Below the pieces are notes generated by a model. That model saw nothing but the letters and a program-made list of their open reading frames with translations, did no database searches and was not told the origin of the DNA. Both the position numbers and the translations under genes were made by a program. From NCBI GenBank assembly GCA_963848355.1, contig CAWKDG010000012.1, forward strand, positions 2,108,001 to 2,172,000: DNA of 64,000 nt, read 5' to 3'. This document shows positions 17,699 to 26,674 of this stretch, piece after piece. Position 1 is the stretch's first letter; each line of letters begins with the position of its first letter. The stretch comes from CAWKDG01 sp963848355 (GTDB lineage Bacteria > Actinomycetota > Acidimicrobiia > Acidimicrobiales > UBA8190).

Positions 17699-18146
17699 TC
17701 GAACCGCCGTCGCCGAGCTCGTGCCACTGCCGGGCGAGATCGTGCAGACGTCGCCCGATCGAGGCTATCTCGGCCTCCGACACGCCTCGCGGGAGAGTGA
17801 ACCCCGTCTCCCGTCCGAGGGAGCCGGTCGATCCGAACAGGGCCACCGCCTCCTCCGATCTGATGAGCCCGGAGAAGTCGACGCCGGGCTGTTCGGCGAG
17901 GGGCCGGCCATCGTGCACCAAGGTGGCCTGGTCGTCGACGAGCGCCACGGCCACGCCCCGGTCGACCATCCCCCAGAACCCGTCGGCGATGCCCAGTCCC
18001 TCCTCCACCACCAGATGGCACAGGTCGTGGGGCAGTCGGTCGCCATAGCTCGGGAAGTCCCAGGACGTCGCCGTCCCGTCGTCGCGTACGGCGTAGATGC
18101 GGTCGCGCCGCTCCCGGTGGCGCACGAACGTCACCGTCACGGACAT
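17670..18146 (-). CDS. Conserved hypothetical protein
   Basis: A 158-residue protein not recognised as a named family. It starts at the ATG at 18146 (MSVTVTFVRHRERRDRI). The central segment PHDLCHLVVEEGLGIADGFW resembles a motif in small actinobacterial proteins of unknown function. There is no signal peptide or membrane segment. It overlaps the upstream sulfotransferase gene by 10 bp on the same strand, so the two are probably co-transcribed. Confidence 0.7.
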   Translation of the reverse strand: MSVTVTFVRHRERRDRIYAVRDDGTATSWDFPSYGDRLPHDLCHLVVEEGLGIADGFWGMVDRGVAVALVDDQATLVHDGRPLAEQPGVDFSGLIRSEEAVALFGSTGSLGRETGFTLPRGVSEAEIASIGRRLHDLARQWHELGDGGSITLVFATTR

Positions 18147-19075
18147 GTTCGGTCCGCCGCACCTGAGGTGGTAGGCCCGGGTCCGTCGTGGTGGAGCCAC
18201 GCCGAGAGGTCGGGGGGGACCATGACGTCGACACGGCGCCGGTAGTGGGCGAACTCGTCGGGTGAGAGGACCTCGCGCCCGGCGCCCGACGTCCCCCGGC
18301 GGAAGAACTGCGAGCGGTCCTTCAAGATGTCCGCCGGATCGGGGGCCACCGTCTGCGCCCCTGTCCGCATGGCGTCGAATCCGGCGGCCGGCACGATCCG
18401 GGGCCACGTGGCCTCATCCACGGCGACGTCGAGCCGCGCCGCCAGGGCGCGCATGGCGCCTTCGAGATCGGCGGCGAGCTCGTCGTAGTGGACGAGGACG
18501 ACGTTCGGCGCGTGACGACGGGCCCAGGCGTCGGCCACGTGCCACACCACTCCGGGTAGCGAGTCCATCTGTTCGTGCCGGTCGGCGTCCGCGTCGATCC
18601 ACGCGAGCAGCCAGTCGTGCAGCGCCGGCCGGGGCAGAGGCGGGCCGACGGGGTCCGGTTGACCGGTGAGCTGCCGGAGCCGCCCACGGTCGATGTTGTC
18701 GGCCTGGTGGTAGAGGGACACGGCCAGGTCGAGGGGGTGCCGGGCGACGACGATGTAGGTGGCGCGATCGTCGATGGGGATGCCGTCGAGCGGGGTGTGG
18801 GTCTTGATGAATCGCCGGTGCTCCTGGGCCGCCAGGCGTGCGTCGATCTCGTGGCGGGGAGTGCCGAGCCAGTCGAGCCAGGGTGAAAGGCGACCGAGCG
18901 GCTCCGGAAGCTCAGGCGTCTGGAACACGAGGAGGGCGCAGATCATCTGCATCCAGGTCGTGCCGCTCTTCGACCGCGTGCTGATGACGATGTCGCCTTG
19001 TCGGAAGGGGAAACCCTGCCACCGGCCACTGTCCTCGTCCCCCGAGCGGTACCGGACCGGTTCTCCCTCCGACAC
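18137..19075 (-). CDS. Sulfotransferase (PAPS-dependent, type 1)
   Basis: A 312-residue protein starting at the GTG at 19075 (VSEGEPVRYRSGDED). The PAPS 5'-loop is DIVISTRSKSGTTWMQM, and the 3'-phosphate motif region is ATYIVVARHPLDLAVSLYHQ, both hallmarks of cytosolic-type Sulfotransfer_1 proteins (KxGTTW). A catalytic His is probably within RRFIKTHTPLDG. It transfers sulfate from PAPS to a hydroxyl acceptor, possibly steroid or phenolic; the acceptor is not deducible. It is divergent from the DUF885 gene with only about 20 bp between starts. Confidence 0.88.
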   Translation of the reverse strand: MSEGEPVRYRSGDEDSGRWQGFPFRQGDIVISTRSKSGTTWMQMICALLVFQTPELPEPLGRLSPWLDWLGTPRHEIDARLAAQEHRRFIKTHTPLDGIPIDDRATYIVVARHPLDLAVSLYHQADNIDRGRLRQLTGQPDPVGPPLPRPALHDWLLAWIDADADRHEQMDSLPGVVWHVADAWARRHAPNVVLVHYDELAADLEGAMRALAARLDVAVDEATWPRIVPAAGFDAMRTGAQTVAPDPADILKDRSQFFRRGTSGAGREVLSPDEFAHYRRRVDVMVPPDLSAWLHHDGPGPTTSGAADRTCP

Positions 19076-19096
19076 GCGGTGATCGTAGTCTCTGGC

Positions 19097-20800
19097 ATGG
19101 CCGACGAAACCTTCCGCTCCCCGCTGTTCGCCTTCGCCGACGCCTTCATCGAGCGCAGCGCCTCGCTCAACCCGATCGCCGCCACCGACTACGGCATCGA
19201 CCGCTACGACGACGAGCTCACCGACTTCTCGCTGGCCCACGCCAGCGAGACGGTCGCCTTCCTGCGGTCGTCGCTCGTCTCCCTCGACGCCATCACGCCC
19301 ACCGACGAGATCGACCGCATCGGCAAGGAGGTGATGACGGAGCGGTTGACCGCCACCCTGGGCCTCGAGGAGTGGGGCGAGACGAGGCGCACCTTCTCGG
19401 TGCTGGCCTCTCCGGCGTCGCGGATCAGACAGGTGTTCGACCTGCAGCCGGCCGACCGTCCCGAGCATGCCGGGCCGATCAGGGCGCGTCTGGCGGCGGT
19501 GCGCCGGGCGCTCGCGAGTTGGCGCGGCGCGTTGGACGAGGATTCGGCCGGGGAGCTGGTGGCGGCGCGCCGCCAGGCGCTCGGTGTGGCCGATCAACTC
19601 GACACCTACGGGCGCGGTGCGTTCGGGGGTGTGGCCCGGCACCTGGCGGCGTCGTGCCAGGTGGACGTCGACTCGTCGGGGCTGGCGGCCGCCGCCGCCG
19701 ACGCCGACCAGGCCTGCGGCGAGCTGGCCGGGTGGCTTCGCACCGTCTACGCGCGGCGGGCCGCCGAGGAAGACGCCGTCGGCGCCGACCGCTACCGGTC
19801 GTGGGCCACGTACTTCACCGGTGCCCGGCTCGACCTGGTCGAGATCTATCAGTGGGGATGGGCGGATCTGCAACGTATCAACGGCCGCATGTGGGAGATC
19901 GCGTCGGAGCTGTCCCCGGGGGCGCGCTCACTGACCGAGGTCGCCGCCGTCCTCGACGCCGACGAGGACGGCGCCGTCCACGGCGCCGACGTCCTGCTCG
20001 GGCGGCTCCGGGGCCTGACCGAGGGCGCCGTCGACATGCTGAACGGCGTCCACTTCGACATCGACGAGCGCATCCGCTTCTGCGACGCCCGGCTGGCCCC
20101 CGACGGCTCGGCGGCGGCGCCGTACTACATCGCGCCGAGCGAGGACCTGAGTCGCCCGGGGACCACCTGGTTCCCCACTCTGGGCCACGACCGGTTCCCC
20201 CTGTGGCGACTGGTCTCCACCTGGTTCCACGAGTCCGTTCCCGGCCATCACCTGCAGTGCGCCACCGCCATTCTCGAGCACCGCCGGCAGTCCCGGTTCC
20301 AGCGCCTCGAGGGCTTCATCTCGGGCTACGGCGAGGGATGGGCCCTCTACGCCGAGCGGCTCATGGAGGAGTTGGGAGCCTTCACCGACCCGGCCGACGA
20401 GATGGGCTTCCTCTCGTGCCAGGCCCTGCGGGCGGCCCGGATCGTGGTCGACATCGGCATGCACCTGGGTCTGCCGGCCCCGTCCGACATCGGCGTCCTC
20501 GCCCAACTGGGCGATGTCGGCGGGCGCACCTGGGACGCCGCCATGGCCGTCGCCCTCCTCGAGGAGCGCGCCATCGAGCCCCCCGACATGGCGCTGTCCG
20601 AGGTGGACCGGTACCTGGGCGTCCCCGGGCAGGCCATCTCCTACAAGGTGGGGGAGCGGGTGTGGCTCGATGCACGTGCCGACGCCCGCCGTCACCTCGG
20701 TCCCGCCTTCGACCTGAAGGCGTGGCATGCCCACGCCCTGGCCCTCGGCCCCATGGGCCTCGACCCGTTCCAGAAGGAGATGGCGTCCTTCGGGGCGTGA
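19097..20800 (+). CDS. DUF885 family metallopeptidase-like protein
   Basis: A 567-residue protein of the DUF885 family, normal in length. The zinc-binding motif is STWFHESVPGHHLQ (HExxPGHH), with the later GYGEGWALYAERLMEE segment providing the third-ligand region. This resembles M32/M3-like gluzincins with a helical fold. No signal peptide is visible, so it is probably cytoplasmic. The enzymatic role in the cell is unknown for most members. It is followed 9 bp later by an SRPBCC gene, so the two are co-transcribed. Confidence 0.88.
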   Translation: MADETFRSPLFAFADAFIERSASLNPIAATDYGIDRYDDELTDFSLAHASETVAFLRSSLVSLDAITPTDEIDRIGKEVMTERLTATLGLEEWGETRRTFSVLASPASRIRQVFDLQPADRPEHAGPIRARLAAVRRALASWRGALDEDSAGELVAARRQALGVADQLDTYGRGAFGGVARHLAASCQVDVDSSGLAAAAADADQACGELAGWLRTVYARRAAEEDAVGADRYRSWATYFTGARLDLVEIYQWGWADLQRINGRMWEIASELSPGARSLTEVAAVLDADEDGAVHGADVLLGRLRGLTEGAVDMLNGVHFDIDERIRFCDARLAPDGSAAAPYYIAPSEDLSRPGTTWFPTLGHDRFPLWRLVSTWFHESVPGHHLQCATAILEHRRQSRFQRLEGFISGYGEGWALYAERLMEELGAFTDPADEMGFLSCQALRAARIVVDIGMHLGLPAPSDIGVLAQLGDVGGRTWDAAMAVALLEERAIEPPDMALSEVDRYLGVPGQAISYKVGERVWLDARADARRHLGPAFDLKAWHAHALALGPMGLDPFQKEMASFGA

Positions 20801-20808
20801 CGGCTCAC

Positions 20809-21366
20809 ATGGTGACGGAGACAGGCACCGACGACGGAGAGCTCGAACGCGAGGGAGACAGGGCCATCGTCCGCTACACGCGGCGGTTCCCGTCCGCACC
20901 GCAGAAGGTGTGGCCGGCCCTGACCGACCCCGGCCACCTGGTGGCCTGGTTCCCGACGACCATCGACGGGAGACGGGAAGCGGGGGCCCCGCTGCATTTC
21001 GGCTTCCGGGACATGGAGGGGCCACCCTTCGAAGGTGAGATGGTGCACTTCGACCCGCCCACGGTCATGGAGTTGCGATGGGGAGACGAGACCCTGCGCT
21101 TCGAGCTGCGCCCCGAGGATGACGGAAGTGTGCTCGCTCTCACCGTCCGCTTCGACGAGATCGGCAAGGCCGCTCGCGACGGAGCCGGATGGCACTCCTG
21201 CCTCGACCTGCTGACCCATCAGGTCGCCGGCGCAACGGCGCCCTGGTCGGCGGCCGACCGATGGAAACAGGTTCGCCTGTCCTATGTCGAGCGTTTCGGC
21301 CCAGAGGCTTCGACCGTGGGTCCACCCGAGGGATGGGAGCGGGTCCACGGCTCGGGTCCGATCTAG
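20809..21366 (+). CDS. SRPBCC / AHSA1-like protein
   Basis: A 185-residue protein with an START-like (SRPBCC) fold of the AHSA1 type. Key stretches are YTRRFPSAPQKVWPALTDPG, VAWFPTTIDG and GWHSCLDLLTHQVAG. Members bind hydrophobic ligands or act as Hsp90 co-factor-like proteins; no ligand can be named. It starts at the ATG at 20809, just after the DUF885 stop, and its stop codon overlaps that of the convergent acetyltransferase gene. Confidence 0.83.
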   Translation: MVTETGTDDGELEREGDRAIVRYTRRFPSAPQKVWPALTDPGHLVAWFPTTIDGRREAGAPLHFGFRDMEGPPFEGEMVHFDPPTVMELRWGDETLRFELRPEDDGSVLALTVRFDEIGKAARDGAGWHSCLDLLTHQVAGATAPWSAADRWKQVRLSYVERFGPEASTVGPPEGWERVHGSGPI

Positions 21367-22127
21367 AGCTCGTGGAGCATCCAGACGTTCGGCTCCCAGT
21401 ACGAGCCCGTCCCGTCCCGGACGCGTAGAGGAGCCAGACCCGAGGGAAAGACGTAATCGCCGTCCTCGGGGAAGATCATCCCCGTCCACTTCTCCCAGTC
21501 AGTGACGGAGGCCTCGATCCGTAGCGACTCCGGTTCGGTCCGCAGAACAGTTGCGCCCATCCGGGCGTGGACCCGCAGCCACGGGTCGAAGGGCAGTCCG
21601 TCCGGTCGCCTCCAGGTGGCATAGCGGTCGATCGGGATGAGGGGGTAGAGCTCCTTCCGGCTCGGGCGGACCGGGGCCACGAGGGGCGCCAGACCGGCGT
21701 GGCGGGCCACCGTCGCCATGGCCTCGATCACGAGTCGACTGAGTCCCCGGCTCTGGTGGTCCACGGCCACCTCGGCGGCCAGCGCGCACAGTGCGTTGGC
21801 CCGACCGGTGTCCTCGACGGCGCGCCGCCCCGCCTCGTCGATCCCGGCCGGCAGATCGCCGAGCGACCCGTCCCACCGCAGCGGGATCGTCCGTCCCCGG
21901 GCGACGACCCGATCCACATCGGCGTCGTAGAGGAGCACCTGGACATGCGCGTGCCGGGGAAAGAGGGCGCCGAAGTACGCCGCCGTGTCGTTCCCGTGCC
22001 GGTTGTACTCCGGCCAGACATCCTCGAACAGGGTGCGCGCCCTTTCCCAGAGATCCGGCCGTTCGGCGGCGGTGACCACGTCGATCGACGACCGGGGCGG
22101 CACGGCGACGCCTTCCATGGGTTCCAT
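21363..22127 (-). CDS. GNAT-like acetyltransferase
   Basis: A 254-residue protein. The central AEVAVDHQSRGLSRLVIEAM is a GNAT acetyl-CoA binding motif (QxxGxG-like, here SRGLSR), followed by RHAGLAPLVAPVRPSRKELY. The C-terminus (FPSGLAPLRVRDGTGSYWEP) resembles large actinobacterial GNAT-type proteins near transport genes. The function is unknown. Two ATGs, at 22127 and 22118, are possible starts; a purine-rich AGGATGG sits better for the second. Confidence 0.72.
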   Translation of the reverse strand: MEPMEGVAVPPRSSIDVVTAAERPDLWERARTLFEDVWPEYNRHGNDTAAYFGALFPRHAHVQVLLYDADVDRVVARGRTIPLRWDGSLGDLPAGIDEAGRRAVEDTGRANALCALAAEVAVDHQSRGLSRLVIEAMATVARHAGLAPLVAPVRPSRKELYPLIPIDRYATWRRPDGLPFDPWLRVHARMGATVLRTEPESLRIEASVTDWEKWTGMIFPEDGDYVFPSGLAPLRVRDGTGSYWEPNVWMLHEL

Positions 22128-22161
22128 CCTGCCCCCGAACGCGCGGGGGCGTCGGCGAGCG

Positions 22162-23215
22162 TCAGGACAGACCCATGGCGGTGGCGGCGTGCATCACGGC
22201 GGGCTGACTGCACCAGGAGTTGCCGTTGCGCCCCACCATCGAGCAGATGGCGGCCGTCAGATAGTTGGCCGTGCCCACGATGGCCCGCGTCACCGGGTCA
22301 TCGGGGTTCGACAATTTGCCGGCGATGTCAGCCTGGTCGAGGCCGGCCAGGACAGTGGGGTCGTAGCTGGGGCTCGTGACGAACACCGAGTTCCCGATGT
22401 CGAGGAAGGGGAAGCCCTCGGGGTTGTCGTAGGTCTGCCACACGCTCGATTCGAGAGCGGTGGGCGGCTGCAGGATCGTCCGCGTCCCGAGGCCGGTGGT
22501 GTCGTTCGACTCGTCCTCGTCGGTGTCGAGGACGAGGATGGGACTGTAGTACTGCGCCCCGTAGAACGAGAACGTGGCCGTGTCGGGATCGGTGTCCCAG
22601 GGCGACGACGTCGTCTCCGACAGGTTGCTGAAGGTGCCGAACCGGCTGAAGGCCATGACGATGGCCCAGCGCTCGGCGGCACAGTAGGGACAGAACTCGC
22701 CCCCGATGAACACCGCCGCCGGCTTGCCCCCGTCCGCCAGGGGCGGTTGTCCCGTTCGCACCGTTGGTGGGCTCACCGACGAGGTGGGGGGGAGACCGAC
22801 GGCGTTGGCCACCTGGGCCGTGACGCCGGTGACGGCGTTCACGACAGCGGCGGGGGCCGGGATCCTGACCGGTGCCGGCGTTCCCGTGCCCGACGTCGTC
22901 GGCGGCTGTCCGCCGACAGGGAGCTTGCCCCCGGACCCCCCGGAGGTGACGTCCACCACGACCAGGGCGATCACCACCGCCACGACCACGCCGACGCTGC
23001 CGAAGGCCATGGTCGTGGCCGAGAACCGGCGCGGGGGAGCGGGCGTGCCGAGGCCGGCCGGGCGCGGTACCCCGGCCCCGTGGCGCCGACCACCGATCGA
23101 GGCGAAGAGGAGCAGACGCCCGCCGCCGTCGCAGTTGGGCGCTGCGCTGCTTGGCCCGGTGCAACAGGCCCTCGACCGTGGCCGGGTCGATGGGCTCAAA
23201 GGCCGATGTGTCCAA
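22162..23215 (-). CDS. DUF929 membrane thioredoxin-fold protein, one frame break
   Basis: The start at 23215 (MDTSAFEPIDPATVEGLLHR) overlaps the end of the sigma-factor gene. About 30 codons later the frame shifts by one extra base, near 23125, and the rest ends at 22162; the repaired length is about 350 residues. A transmembrane helix at about residue 80 (SVGVVVAVVIALVVVDV) precedes an extracytoplasmic domain with the CxxC-type motif IGGEFCPYCAAERW and the later SWCSQPAVMHAA. DUF929 proteins resemble thioredoxin-fold oxidoreductases. The basic, helical N-terminus overlapping an ECF sigma gene suggests an anti-sigma or redox-sensing role, which is inference only. Confidence 0.75.
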
Positions 23216-23696
23216 GATCTTCCTCCTTGAAATCGCGTCCCATGAGGACGCGCAGCGCGGCCAGGCCGCGATGCAGATGGGTCTTCACCGTTCCCTGGCC
23301 GATGCCGAGCGCCAGGCCGACGTCTCTCTCGGACAGATCGGCCAGGTAGCGCAGGACGATGGCTTCGCGTTGGCGCGTCGGCAGCCGGCGCAGGGCGGCG
23401 ACGAGCGCCTGTCGCAGAACCACCGAATCGGACTCGTCGTTCGCCGTCCCGGTGAGGGGCGGTGCCGCCCGTCGGGGGAGATGGCGCAGGGCCTCGTGGG
23501 TGGCCACCCGCAGGACCCAGGCGTCGCGCCACGGGAGGGCGCCGACGCGCGTCCAGTGGAGATGGGCGCGGGCCAGGGCTTCGACGGCCGCATCCTCGGC
23601 CGACGGCCGGTCACCGGTGACCCGCCGGGCGACGGCCGCGGCCCGGGGCAGGACCCGCCGGAAGAAGTCGTCGTAGTCGTCGTCGCCGGTCACCAT
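23196..23696 (-). CDS. ECF-type RNA polymerase sigma factor
   Basis: A sigma-70 family regulator of about 166 residues from the ATG at 23696 (MVTGDDDYDDFFRRVLPRAA); a GTG at 23735 would add 13 residues. Region 2 is visible as AEDAAVEALARAHLHWTRV and region 4 as ALRRLPTRQREAIVLRYLAD followed by the HTH segment ALGIGQGTVKTHLHRGL. The pattern fits the SigE-like actinobacterial ECF family. The 3' end overlaps the membrane DUF929 gene by 20 bp, the classical layout for a sigma factor with its membrane-bound regulator. Confidence 0.88.
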   Translation of the reverse strand: MVTGDDDYDDFFRRVLPRAAAVARRVTGDRPSAEDAAVEALARAHLHWTRVGALPWRDAWVLRVATHEALRHLPRRAAPPLTGTANDESDSVVLRQALVAALRRLPTRQREAIVLRYLADLSERDVGLALGIGQGTVKTHLHRGLAALRVLMGRDFKEEDLGHIGL

Positions 23697-23756
23697 CACC
23701 CTGTAAAGGGTGCGAGGGCGTCCATTGGTTGACACCGATCGAGAAAAACTCGAGCG

Positions 23757-24707
23757 TCAGACGTCGACGCGGTCATCTCCGGTCTCGAGGGCACGACGGT
23801 CCCAGGCGGCCAAATCGGCGGCCGCCTCGTACGTGCTCTGGAAGAAAGCCAGGAGCGTGCCGTCGGGGTCGTCGGCGGTGCGCACGACGGAGTAGGGGAG
23901 AATGAACTCACCGAGGCTCTTGTCGTAGTAGGCGGAGTCTGGGGCGACGTGCCACTCGGCGAACCCGCCCGGTTCGGGATAGGCGTAGGAGTAGAACGAG
24001 CCCTCGGTGCTCCCCCCGGGCCAGAACCCACAGCTGCTCACCTCGTGGCTGTACGCCATCTGCTGGACCCAGTCGGCGCAGTTCGGTACGCCACCAGGGT
24101 GCGTCGGCGCCCGGCGCCCCGAGAAGCGGGAGGCGGCGAGGTCGTCCGCCCCCCAGAAGAAGTGCACGGGACTGGCCTTGCCGACGAAGCGACCTCGAAA
24201 GACGGTCATGACCCGGTGGGCCTGCACCAGGGCCAGCCAGAAGCGGTGGGCGGCGGCAGGGTCGTAGGCCGCGTGCGTCGTGTCCCGGGCGAACGGGATC
24301 GCCTCGGGCAGCTCCACGGGACGGGCCAGGACGTGAACGTGCACGCCGAGGTCGTCGAGTGCCGCCATGGTCTCCTCGTAGAAGCTGGCGACCGAGCGCG
24401 GCTCGAGGGGTACGGCCCGGCTCTGGCCGTCCGATGTCCGCAGATCGAGCGTGTGACGGATGAAGTCGAACTCGATCTCGAGGCCGCGTGCCCCGGCGTG
24501 CATGAGCGACGTGGTGAGGCCGCGGGCCGAGACGTAGAGCGGTACCTGCCACCAGTGGTTCACCATCGGCTCGAGGGCCAGGCGGACCTTGCCGACGACC
24601 TGCGTCCACAGATGCAACGTCTGGCGGGTGCCGTCCCACTCCGTCAGCGTGAGCTCGGGCCACGTCACGAGAGCGCCGTCTCGCCGAGACGGTCCACGGT
24701 CGCTCAC
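23757..24707 (-). CDS. DUF5996 family protein
   Basis: A 316-residue cytoplasmic protein. The stretches WPELTLTEWDGTRQTLHLWT, VNHWWQVPLYVSARGLTT, VHFFWGADDLAASRFSGR and YSHEVSSCGFWPGG match the family now called DUF5996, which has no known activity but carries many conserved His/Trp residues. It overlaps the upstream SnoaL-like gene by 4 bp (ATGA), so the two are translationally coupled. Confidence 0.82.
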   Translation of the reverse strand: MSDRGPSRRDGALVTWPELTLTEWDGTRQTLHLWTQVVGKVRLALEPMVNHWWQVPLYVSARGLTTSLMHAGARGLEIEFDFIRHTLDLRTSDGQSRAVPLEPRSVASFYEETMAALDDLGVHVHVLARPVELPEAIPFARDTTHAAYDPAAAHRFWLALVQAHRVMTVFRGRFVGKASPVHFFWGADDLAASRFSGRRAPTHPGGVPNCADWVQQMAYSHEVSSCGFWPGGSTEGSFYSYAYPEPGGFAEWHVAPDSAYYDKSLGEFILPYSVVRTADDPDGTLLAFFQSTYEAAADLAAWDRRALETGDDRVDV

Positions 24708-25114
24708 GGGCCGATGAACCGCTCGGCCGAGTGCTCGTCCTCGAAGAAGACGACGATCTCGACGATCTTGTCGTCGGTGTCGAAGCCCACGAGGAACACA
24801 TGACGCGACTTGTACCTCTTGCCCTGTACCTGGATGTGGACGTCGGCCAGGGCGGCGACATGGTGCTCACCGACCATCCAGTCTTCCCATTTGACGGTGT
24901 CCAAGGACCCACCCGTCCGGTCGAAGAGAGCGCCCAGATGCGCCACGATCGACTCGCGACCGGAGAAGACCCCCGCCAGCGCGTGGTTTCCGGGAACCCG
25001 GTATGTCACATGGGGGGCGAGCAGCTCCATGTCCCGGTCCACCGGCGGGCGCCCCACGTGCATCAGGAACTCCTGCGCGATGGCCGTCCGCGTCGGCTGC
25101 GTCCCGTCCGCCAT
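24704..25114 (-). CDS. SnoaL-like / NTF2-fold protein
   Basis: A 136-residue protein with the cone-shaped NTF2 fold signature: EFLMHVGRPPVDRDMELLAP, GVFSGRESIVAHLGALFDRT and a strand-rich C-terminus ending VFFEDEHSAERFI. Family members act as isomerases, cyclases or ligand-binding proteins. No catalytic Asp/His pair can be assigned with confidence. It is the first gene of a two-gene operon with the DUF5996 gene. Confidence 0.8.
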   Translation of the reverse strand: MADGTQPTRTAIAQEFLMHVGRPPVDRDMELLAPHVTYRVPGNHALAGVFSGRESIVAHLGALFDRTGGSLDTVKWEDWMVGEHHVAALADVHIQVQGKRYKSRHVFLVGFDTDDKIVEIVVFFEDEHSAERFIGP

Positions 25115-25297
25115 TCGTCCTCCTCGCGCGTCACCGCCCCCGCGTCCGAGAGCAGGCGCAATCCTACAAACTGTCCCGCGACCGCTCCCAGGCGGATCCC
25201 CACCGCCCGACGGCCGCCATTACCCCTGCTCATTGCCTCTGGATCGGGACGCGGCGCTGTCCTAGCGTCGCCGTCGGGGCACAGGAAGGACCGGCTG

Positions 25298-26536
25298 ATG
25301 ACGGACGCACTCATCCTCGGCGGCGTGCGCACGCCGGTCGGACGCTACGGCGGCTCGCTGTCGCACCTCCGCACCGACGACCTCCTCGGACGCACGATGG
25401 TCGCCGCCTGCGAGAAGGTGGGAGTGGCGCTCGAGCGTGTCGAGGACATCACGGCCGGGTGCGTCAATCCCGCCCACGAGGGCATGGGCGACATCGCCCG
25501 GTGGGGAGCGCTGGCCGCCGGATTCCCGGACTCGGTGCCGGCGGTGACCGTCAACCGGTTCTGCGCTTCGTCGCTCTCGGGGGCCATCTCGATCGCCCAT
25601 GCCATCCGCAGCGACGAGCTCGGCGTCGGCCTCGCTGCCGGCGTGGAATCGATGTCCCGATCGGGTTGGGCCCTCATGAAGGGTGACGCGCCGTTCAGTC
25701 CCCGGGGCCCCGTCCTGCTCCTCGACACGATGTGGGCCGGCGCCGGCGGTCCTCCCAACCCGACGCTGCTGGCCGGCAACGCCTACGTCGAGATGATCAA
25801 GACGGCTCAGAACGTGGCCGACCGCTACCAGCTCACCCGCCAGGAGATCGACGCCTTCGCCCTGCGATCACACCGCCACGCCGCCGCCGCCCGGGACTCG
25901 GGCCGCCTGGCGTCGGAGATCTGGCCCGTCGAGATCGCCGCCACCCGCAAGGATCCCGCCCGTGTCTTCGAGCACGACGAGATGATCCGGGGTGACACGA
26001 CGGCCGAGCAGCTCGCCGCCCTGCCGCCGCAGCCGAACACCACCCAGATGACGGCGGGGAACTCGTCCCCCTTGAGTGACGGGGCCAGCGCCGTGGTGCT
26101 GGCCAGCGCCGCCGCCGCCGAGGCGCTGGGCATCGAGCCCCTGGCGCGGGTGGTGGCGTCGGCCACCCACGCCCTCGATCCGCAGTTCATGGGGATCGCC
26201 CCGGCCTTCGCCCTGGCGACGGCGCTCGGTCGAGCCCGATTGGCGCCGACCGACATCGACGTCTGGGAGGTCCACGAGGCCTTCGCCGCCCAGGCGCTCG
26301 GGGTCCTGCGGGAGCTTCCCCACCAGCTCGGGGGCTTCGAGGTTCCCGACGAGCGCCTCAACCCCAATGGTGGGGCGGTCGCCATCGGACACCCCTTCGG
26401 CTCCTCGGGCACGCGCTACGTGCTCACCCTGTCCACCGAACTGCGGCTGCGGGGAGCCCGCTACGGCATTCTGGGAGTCTGTGTCGGGTCCGGCCAGGGA
26501 GTGGCCATGGTGCTCGAGAACACACAGGCGGCGTGA
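25298..26536 (+). CDS. Acetyl-CoA acyltransferase (thiolase)
   Basis: A 412-residue degradative thiolase starting at the ATG at 25298 with an AGGAAGGA ribosome-binding site. The nucleophile is the Cys of VNRFCASSLSGAI. The His of GGAVAIGHPFGSSGTR and the Cys of LGVCVGSGQGVAM complete the active site, and VHEAFAAQ is also present. It cleaves 3-ketoacyl-CoA in beta-oxidation of fatty acids or side chains. It is followed by an SDR gene 138 bp downstream. No KstR-like site was found in front of it. Confidence 0.93.
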   Translation: MTDALILGGVRTPVGRYGGSLSHLRTDDLLGRTMVAACEKVGVALERVEDITAGCVNPAHEGMGDIARWGALAAGFPDSVPAVTVNRFCASSLSGAISIAHAIRSDELGVGLAAGVESMSRSGWALMKGDAPFSPRGPVLLLDTMWAGAGGPPNPTLLAGNAYVEMIKTAQNVADRYQLTRQEIDAFALRSHRHAAAARDSGRLASEIWPVEIAATRKDPARVFEHDEMIRGDTTAEQLAALPPQPNTTQMTAGNSSPLSDGASAVVLASAAAAEALGIEPLARVVASATHALDPQFMGIAPAFALATALGRARLAPTDIDVWEVHEAFAAQALGVLRELPHQLGGFEVPDERLNPNGGAVAIGHPFGSSGTRYVLTLSTELRLRGARYGILGVCVGSGQGVAMVLENTQAA

Positions 26537-26674
26537 ATGGGCGGTGACTGCGCCGAGCGGTCGTGAAGATGGCACGCTGATGCCCGCCGGTCGCCGACCG
26601 GGTGGCGGCCAAGACGGCGCTGTGGAAGAGGAGATCTCCGTGCGAGCACGTCCACCGGTGGCGAGGGTCTGACG

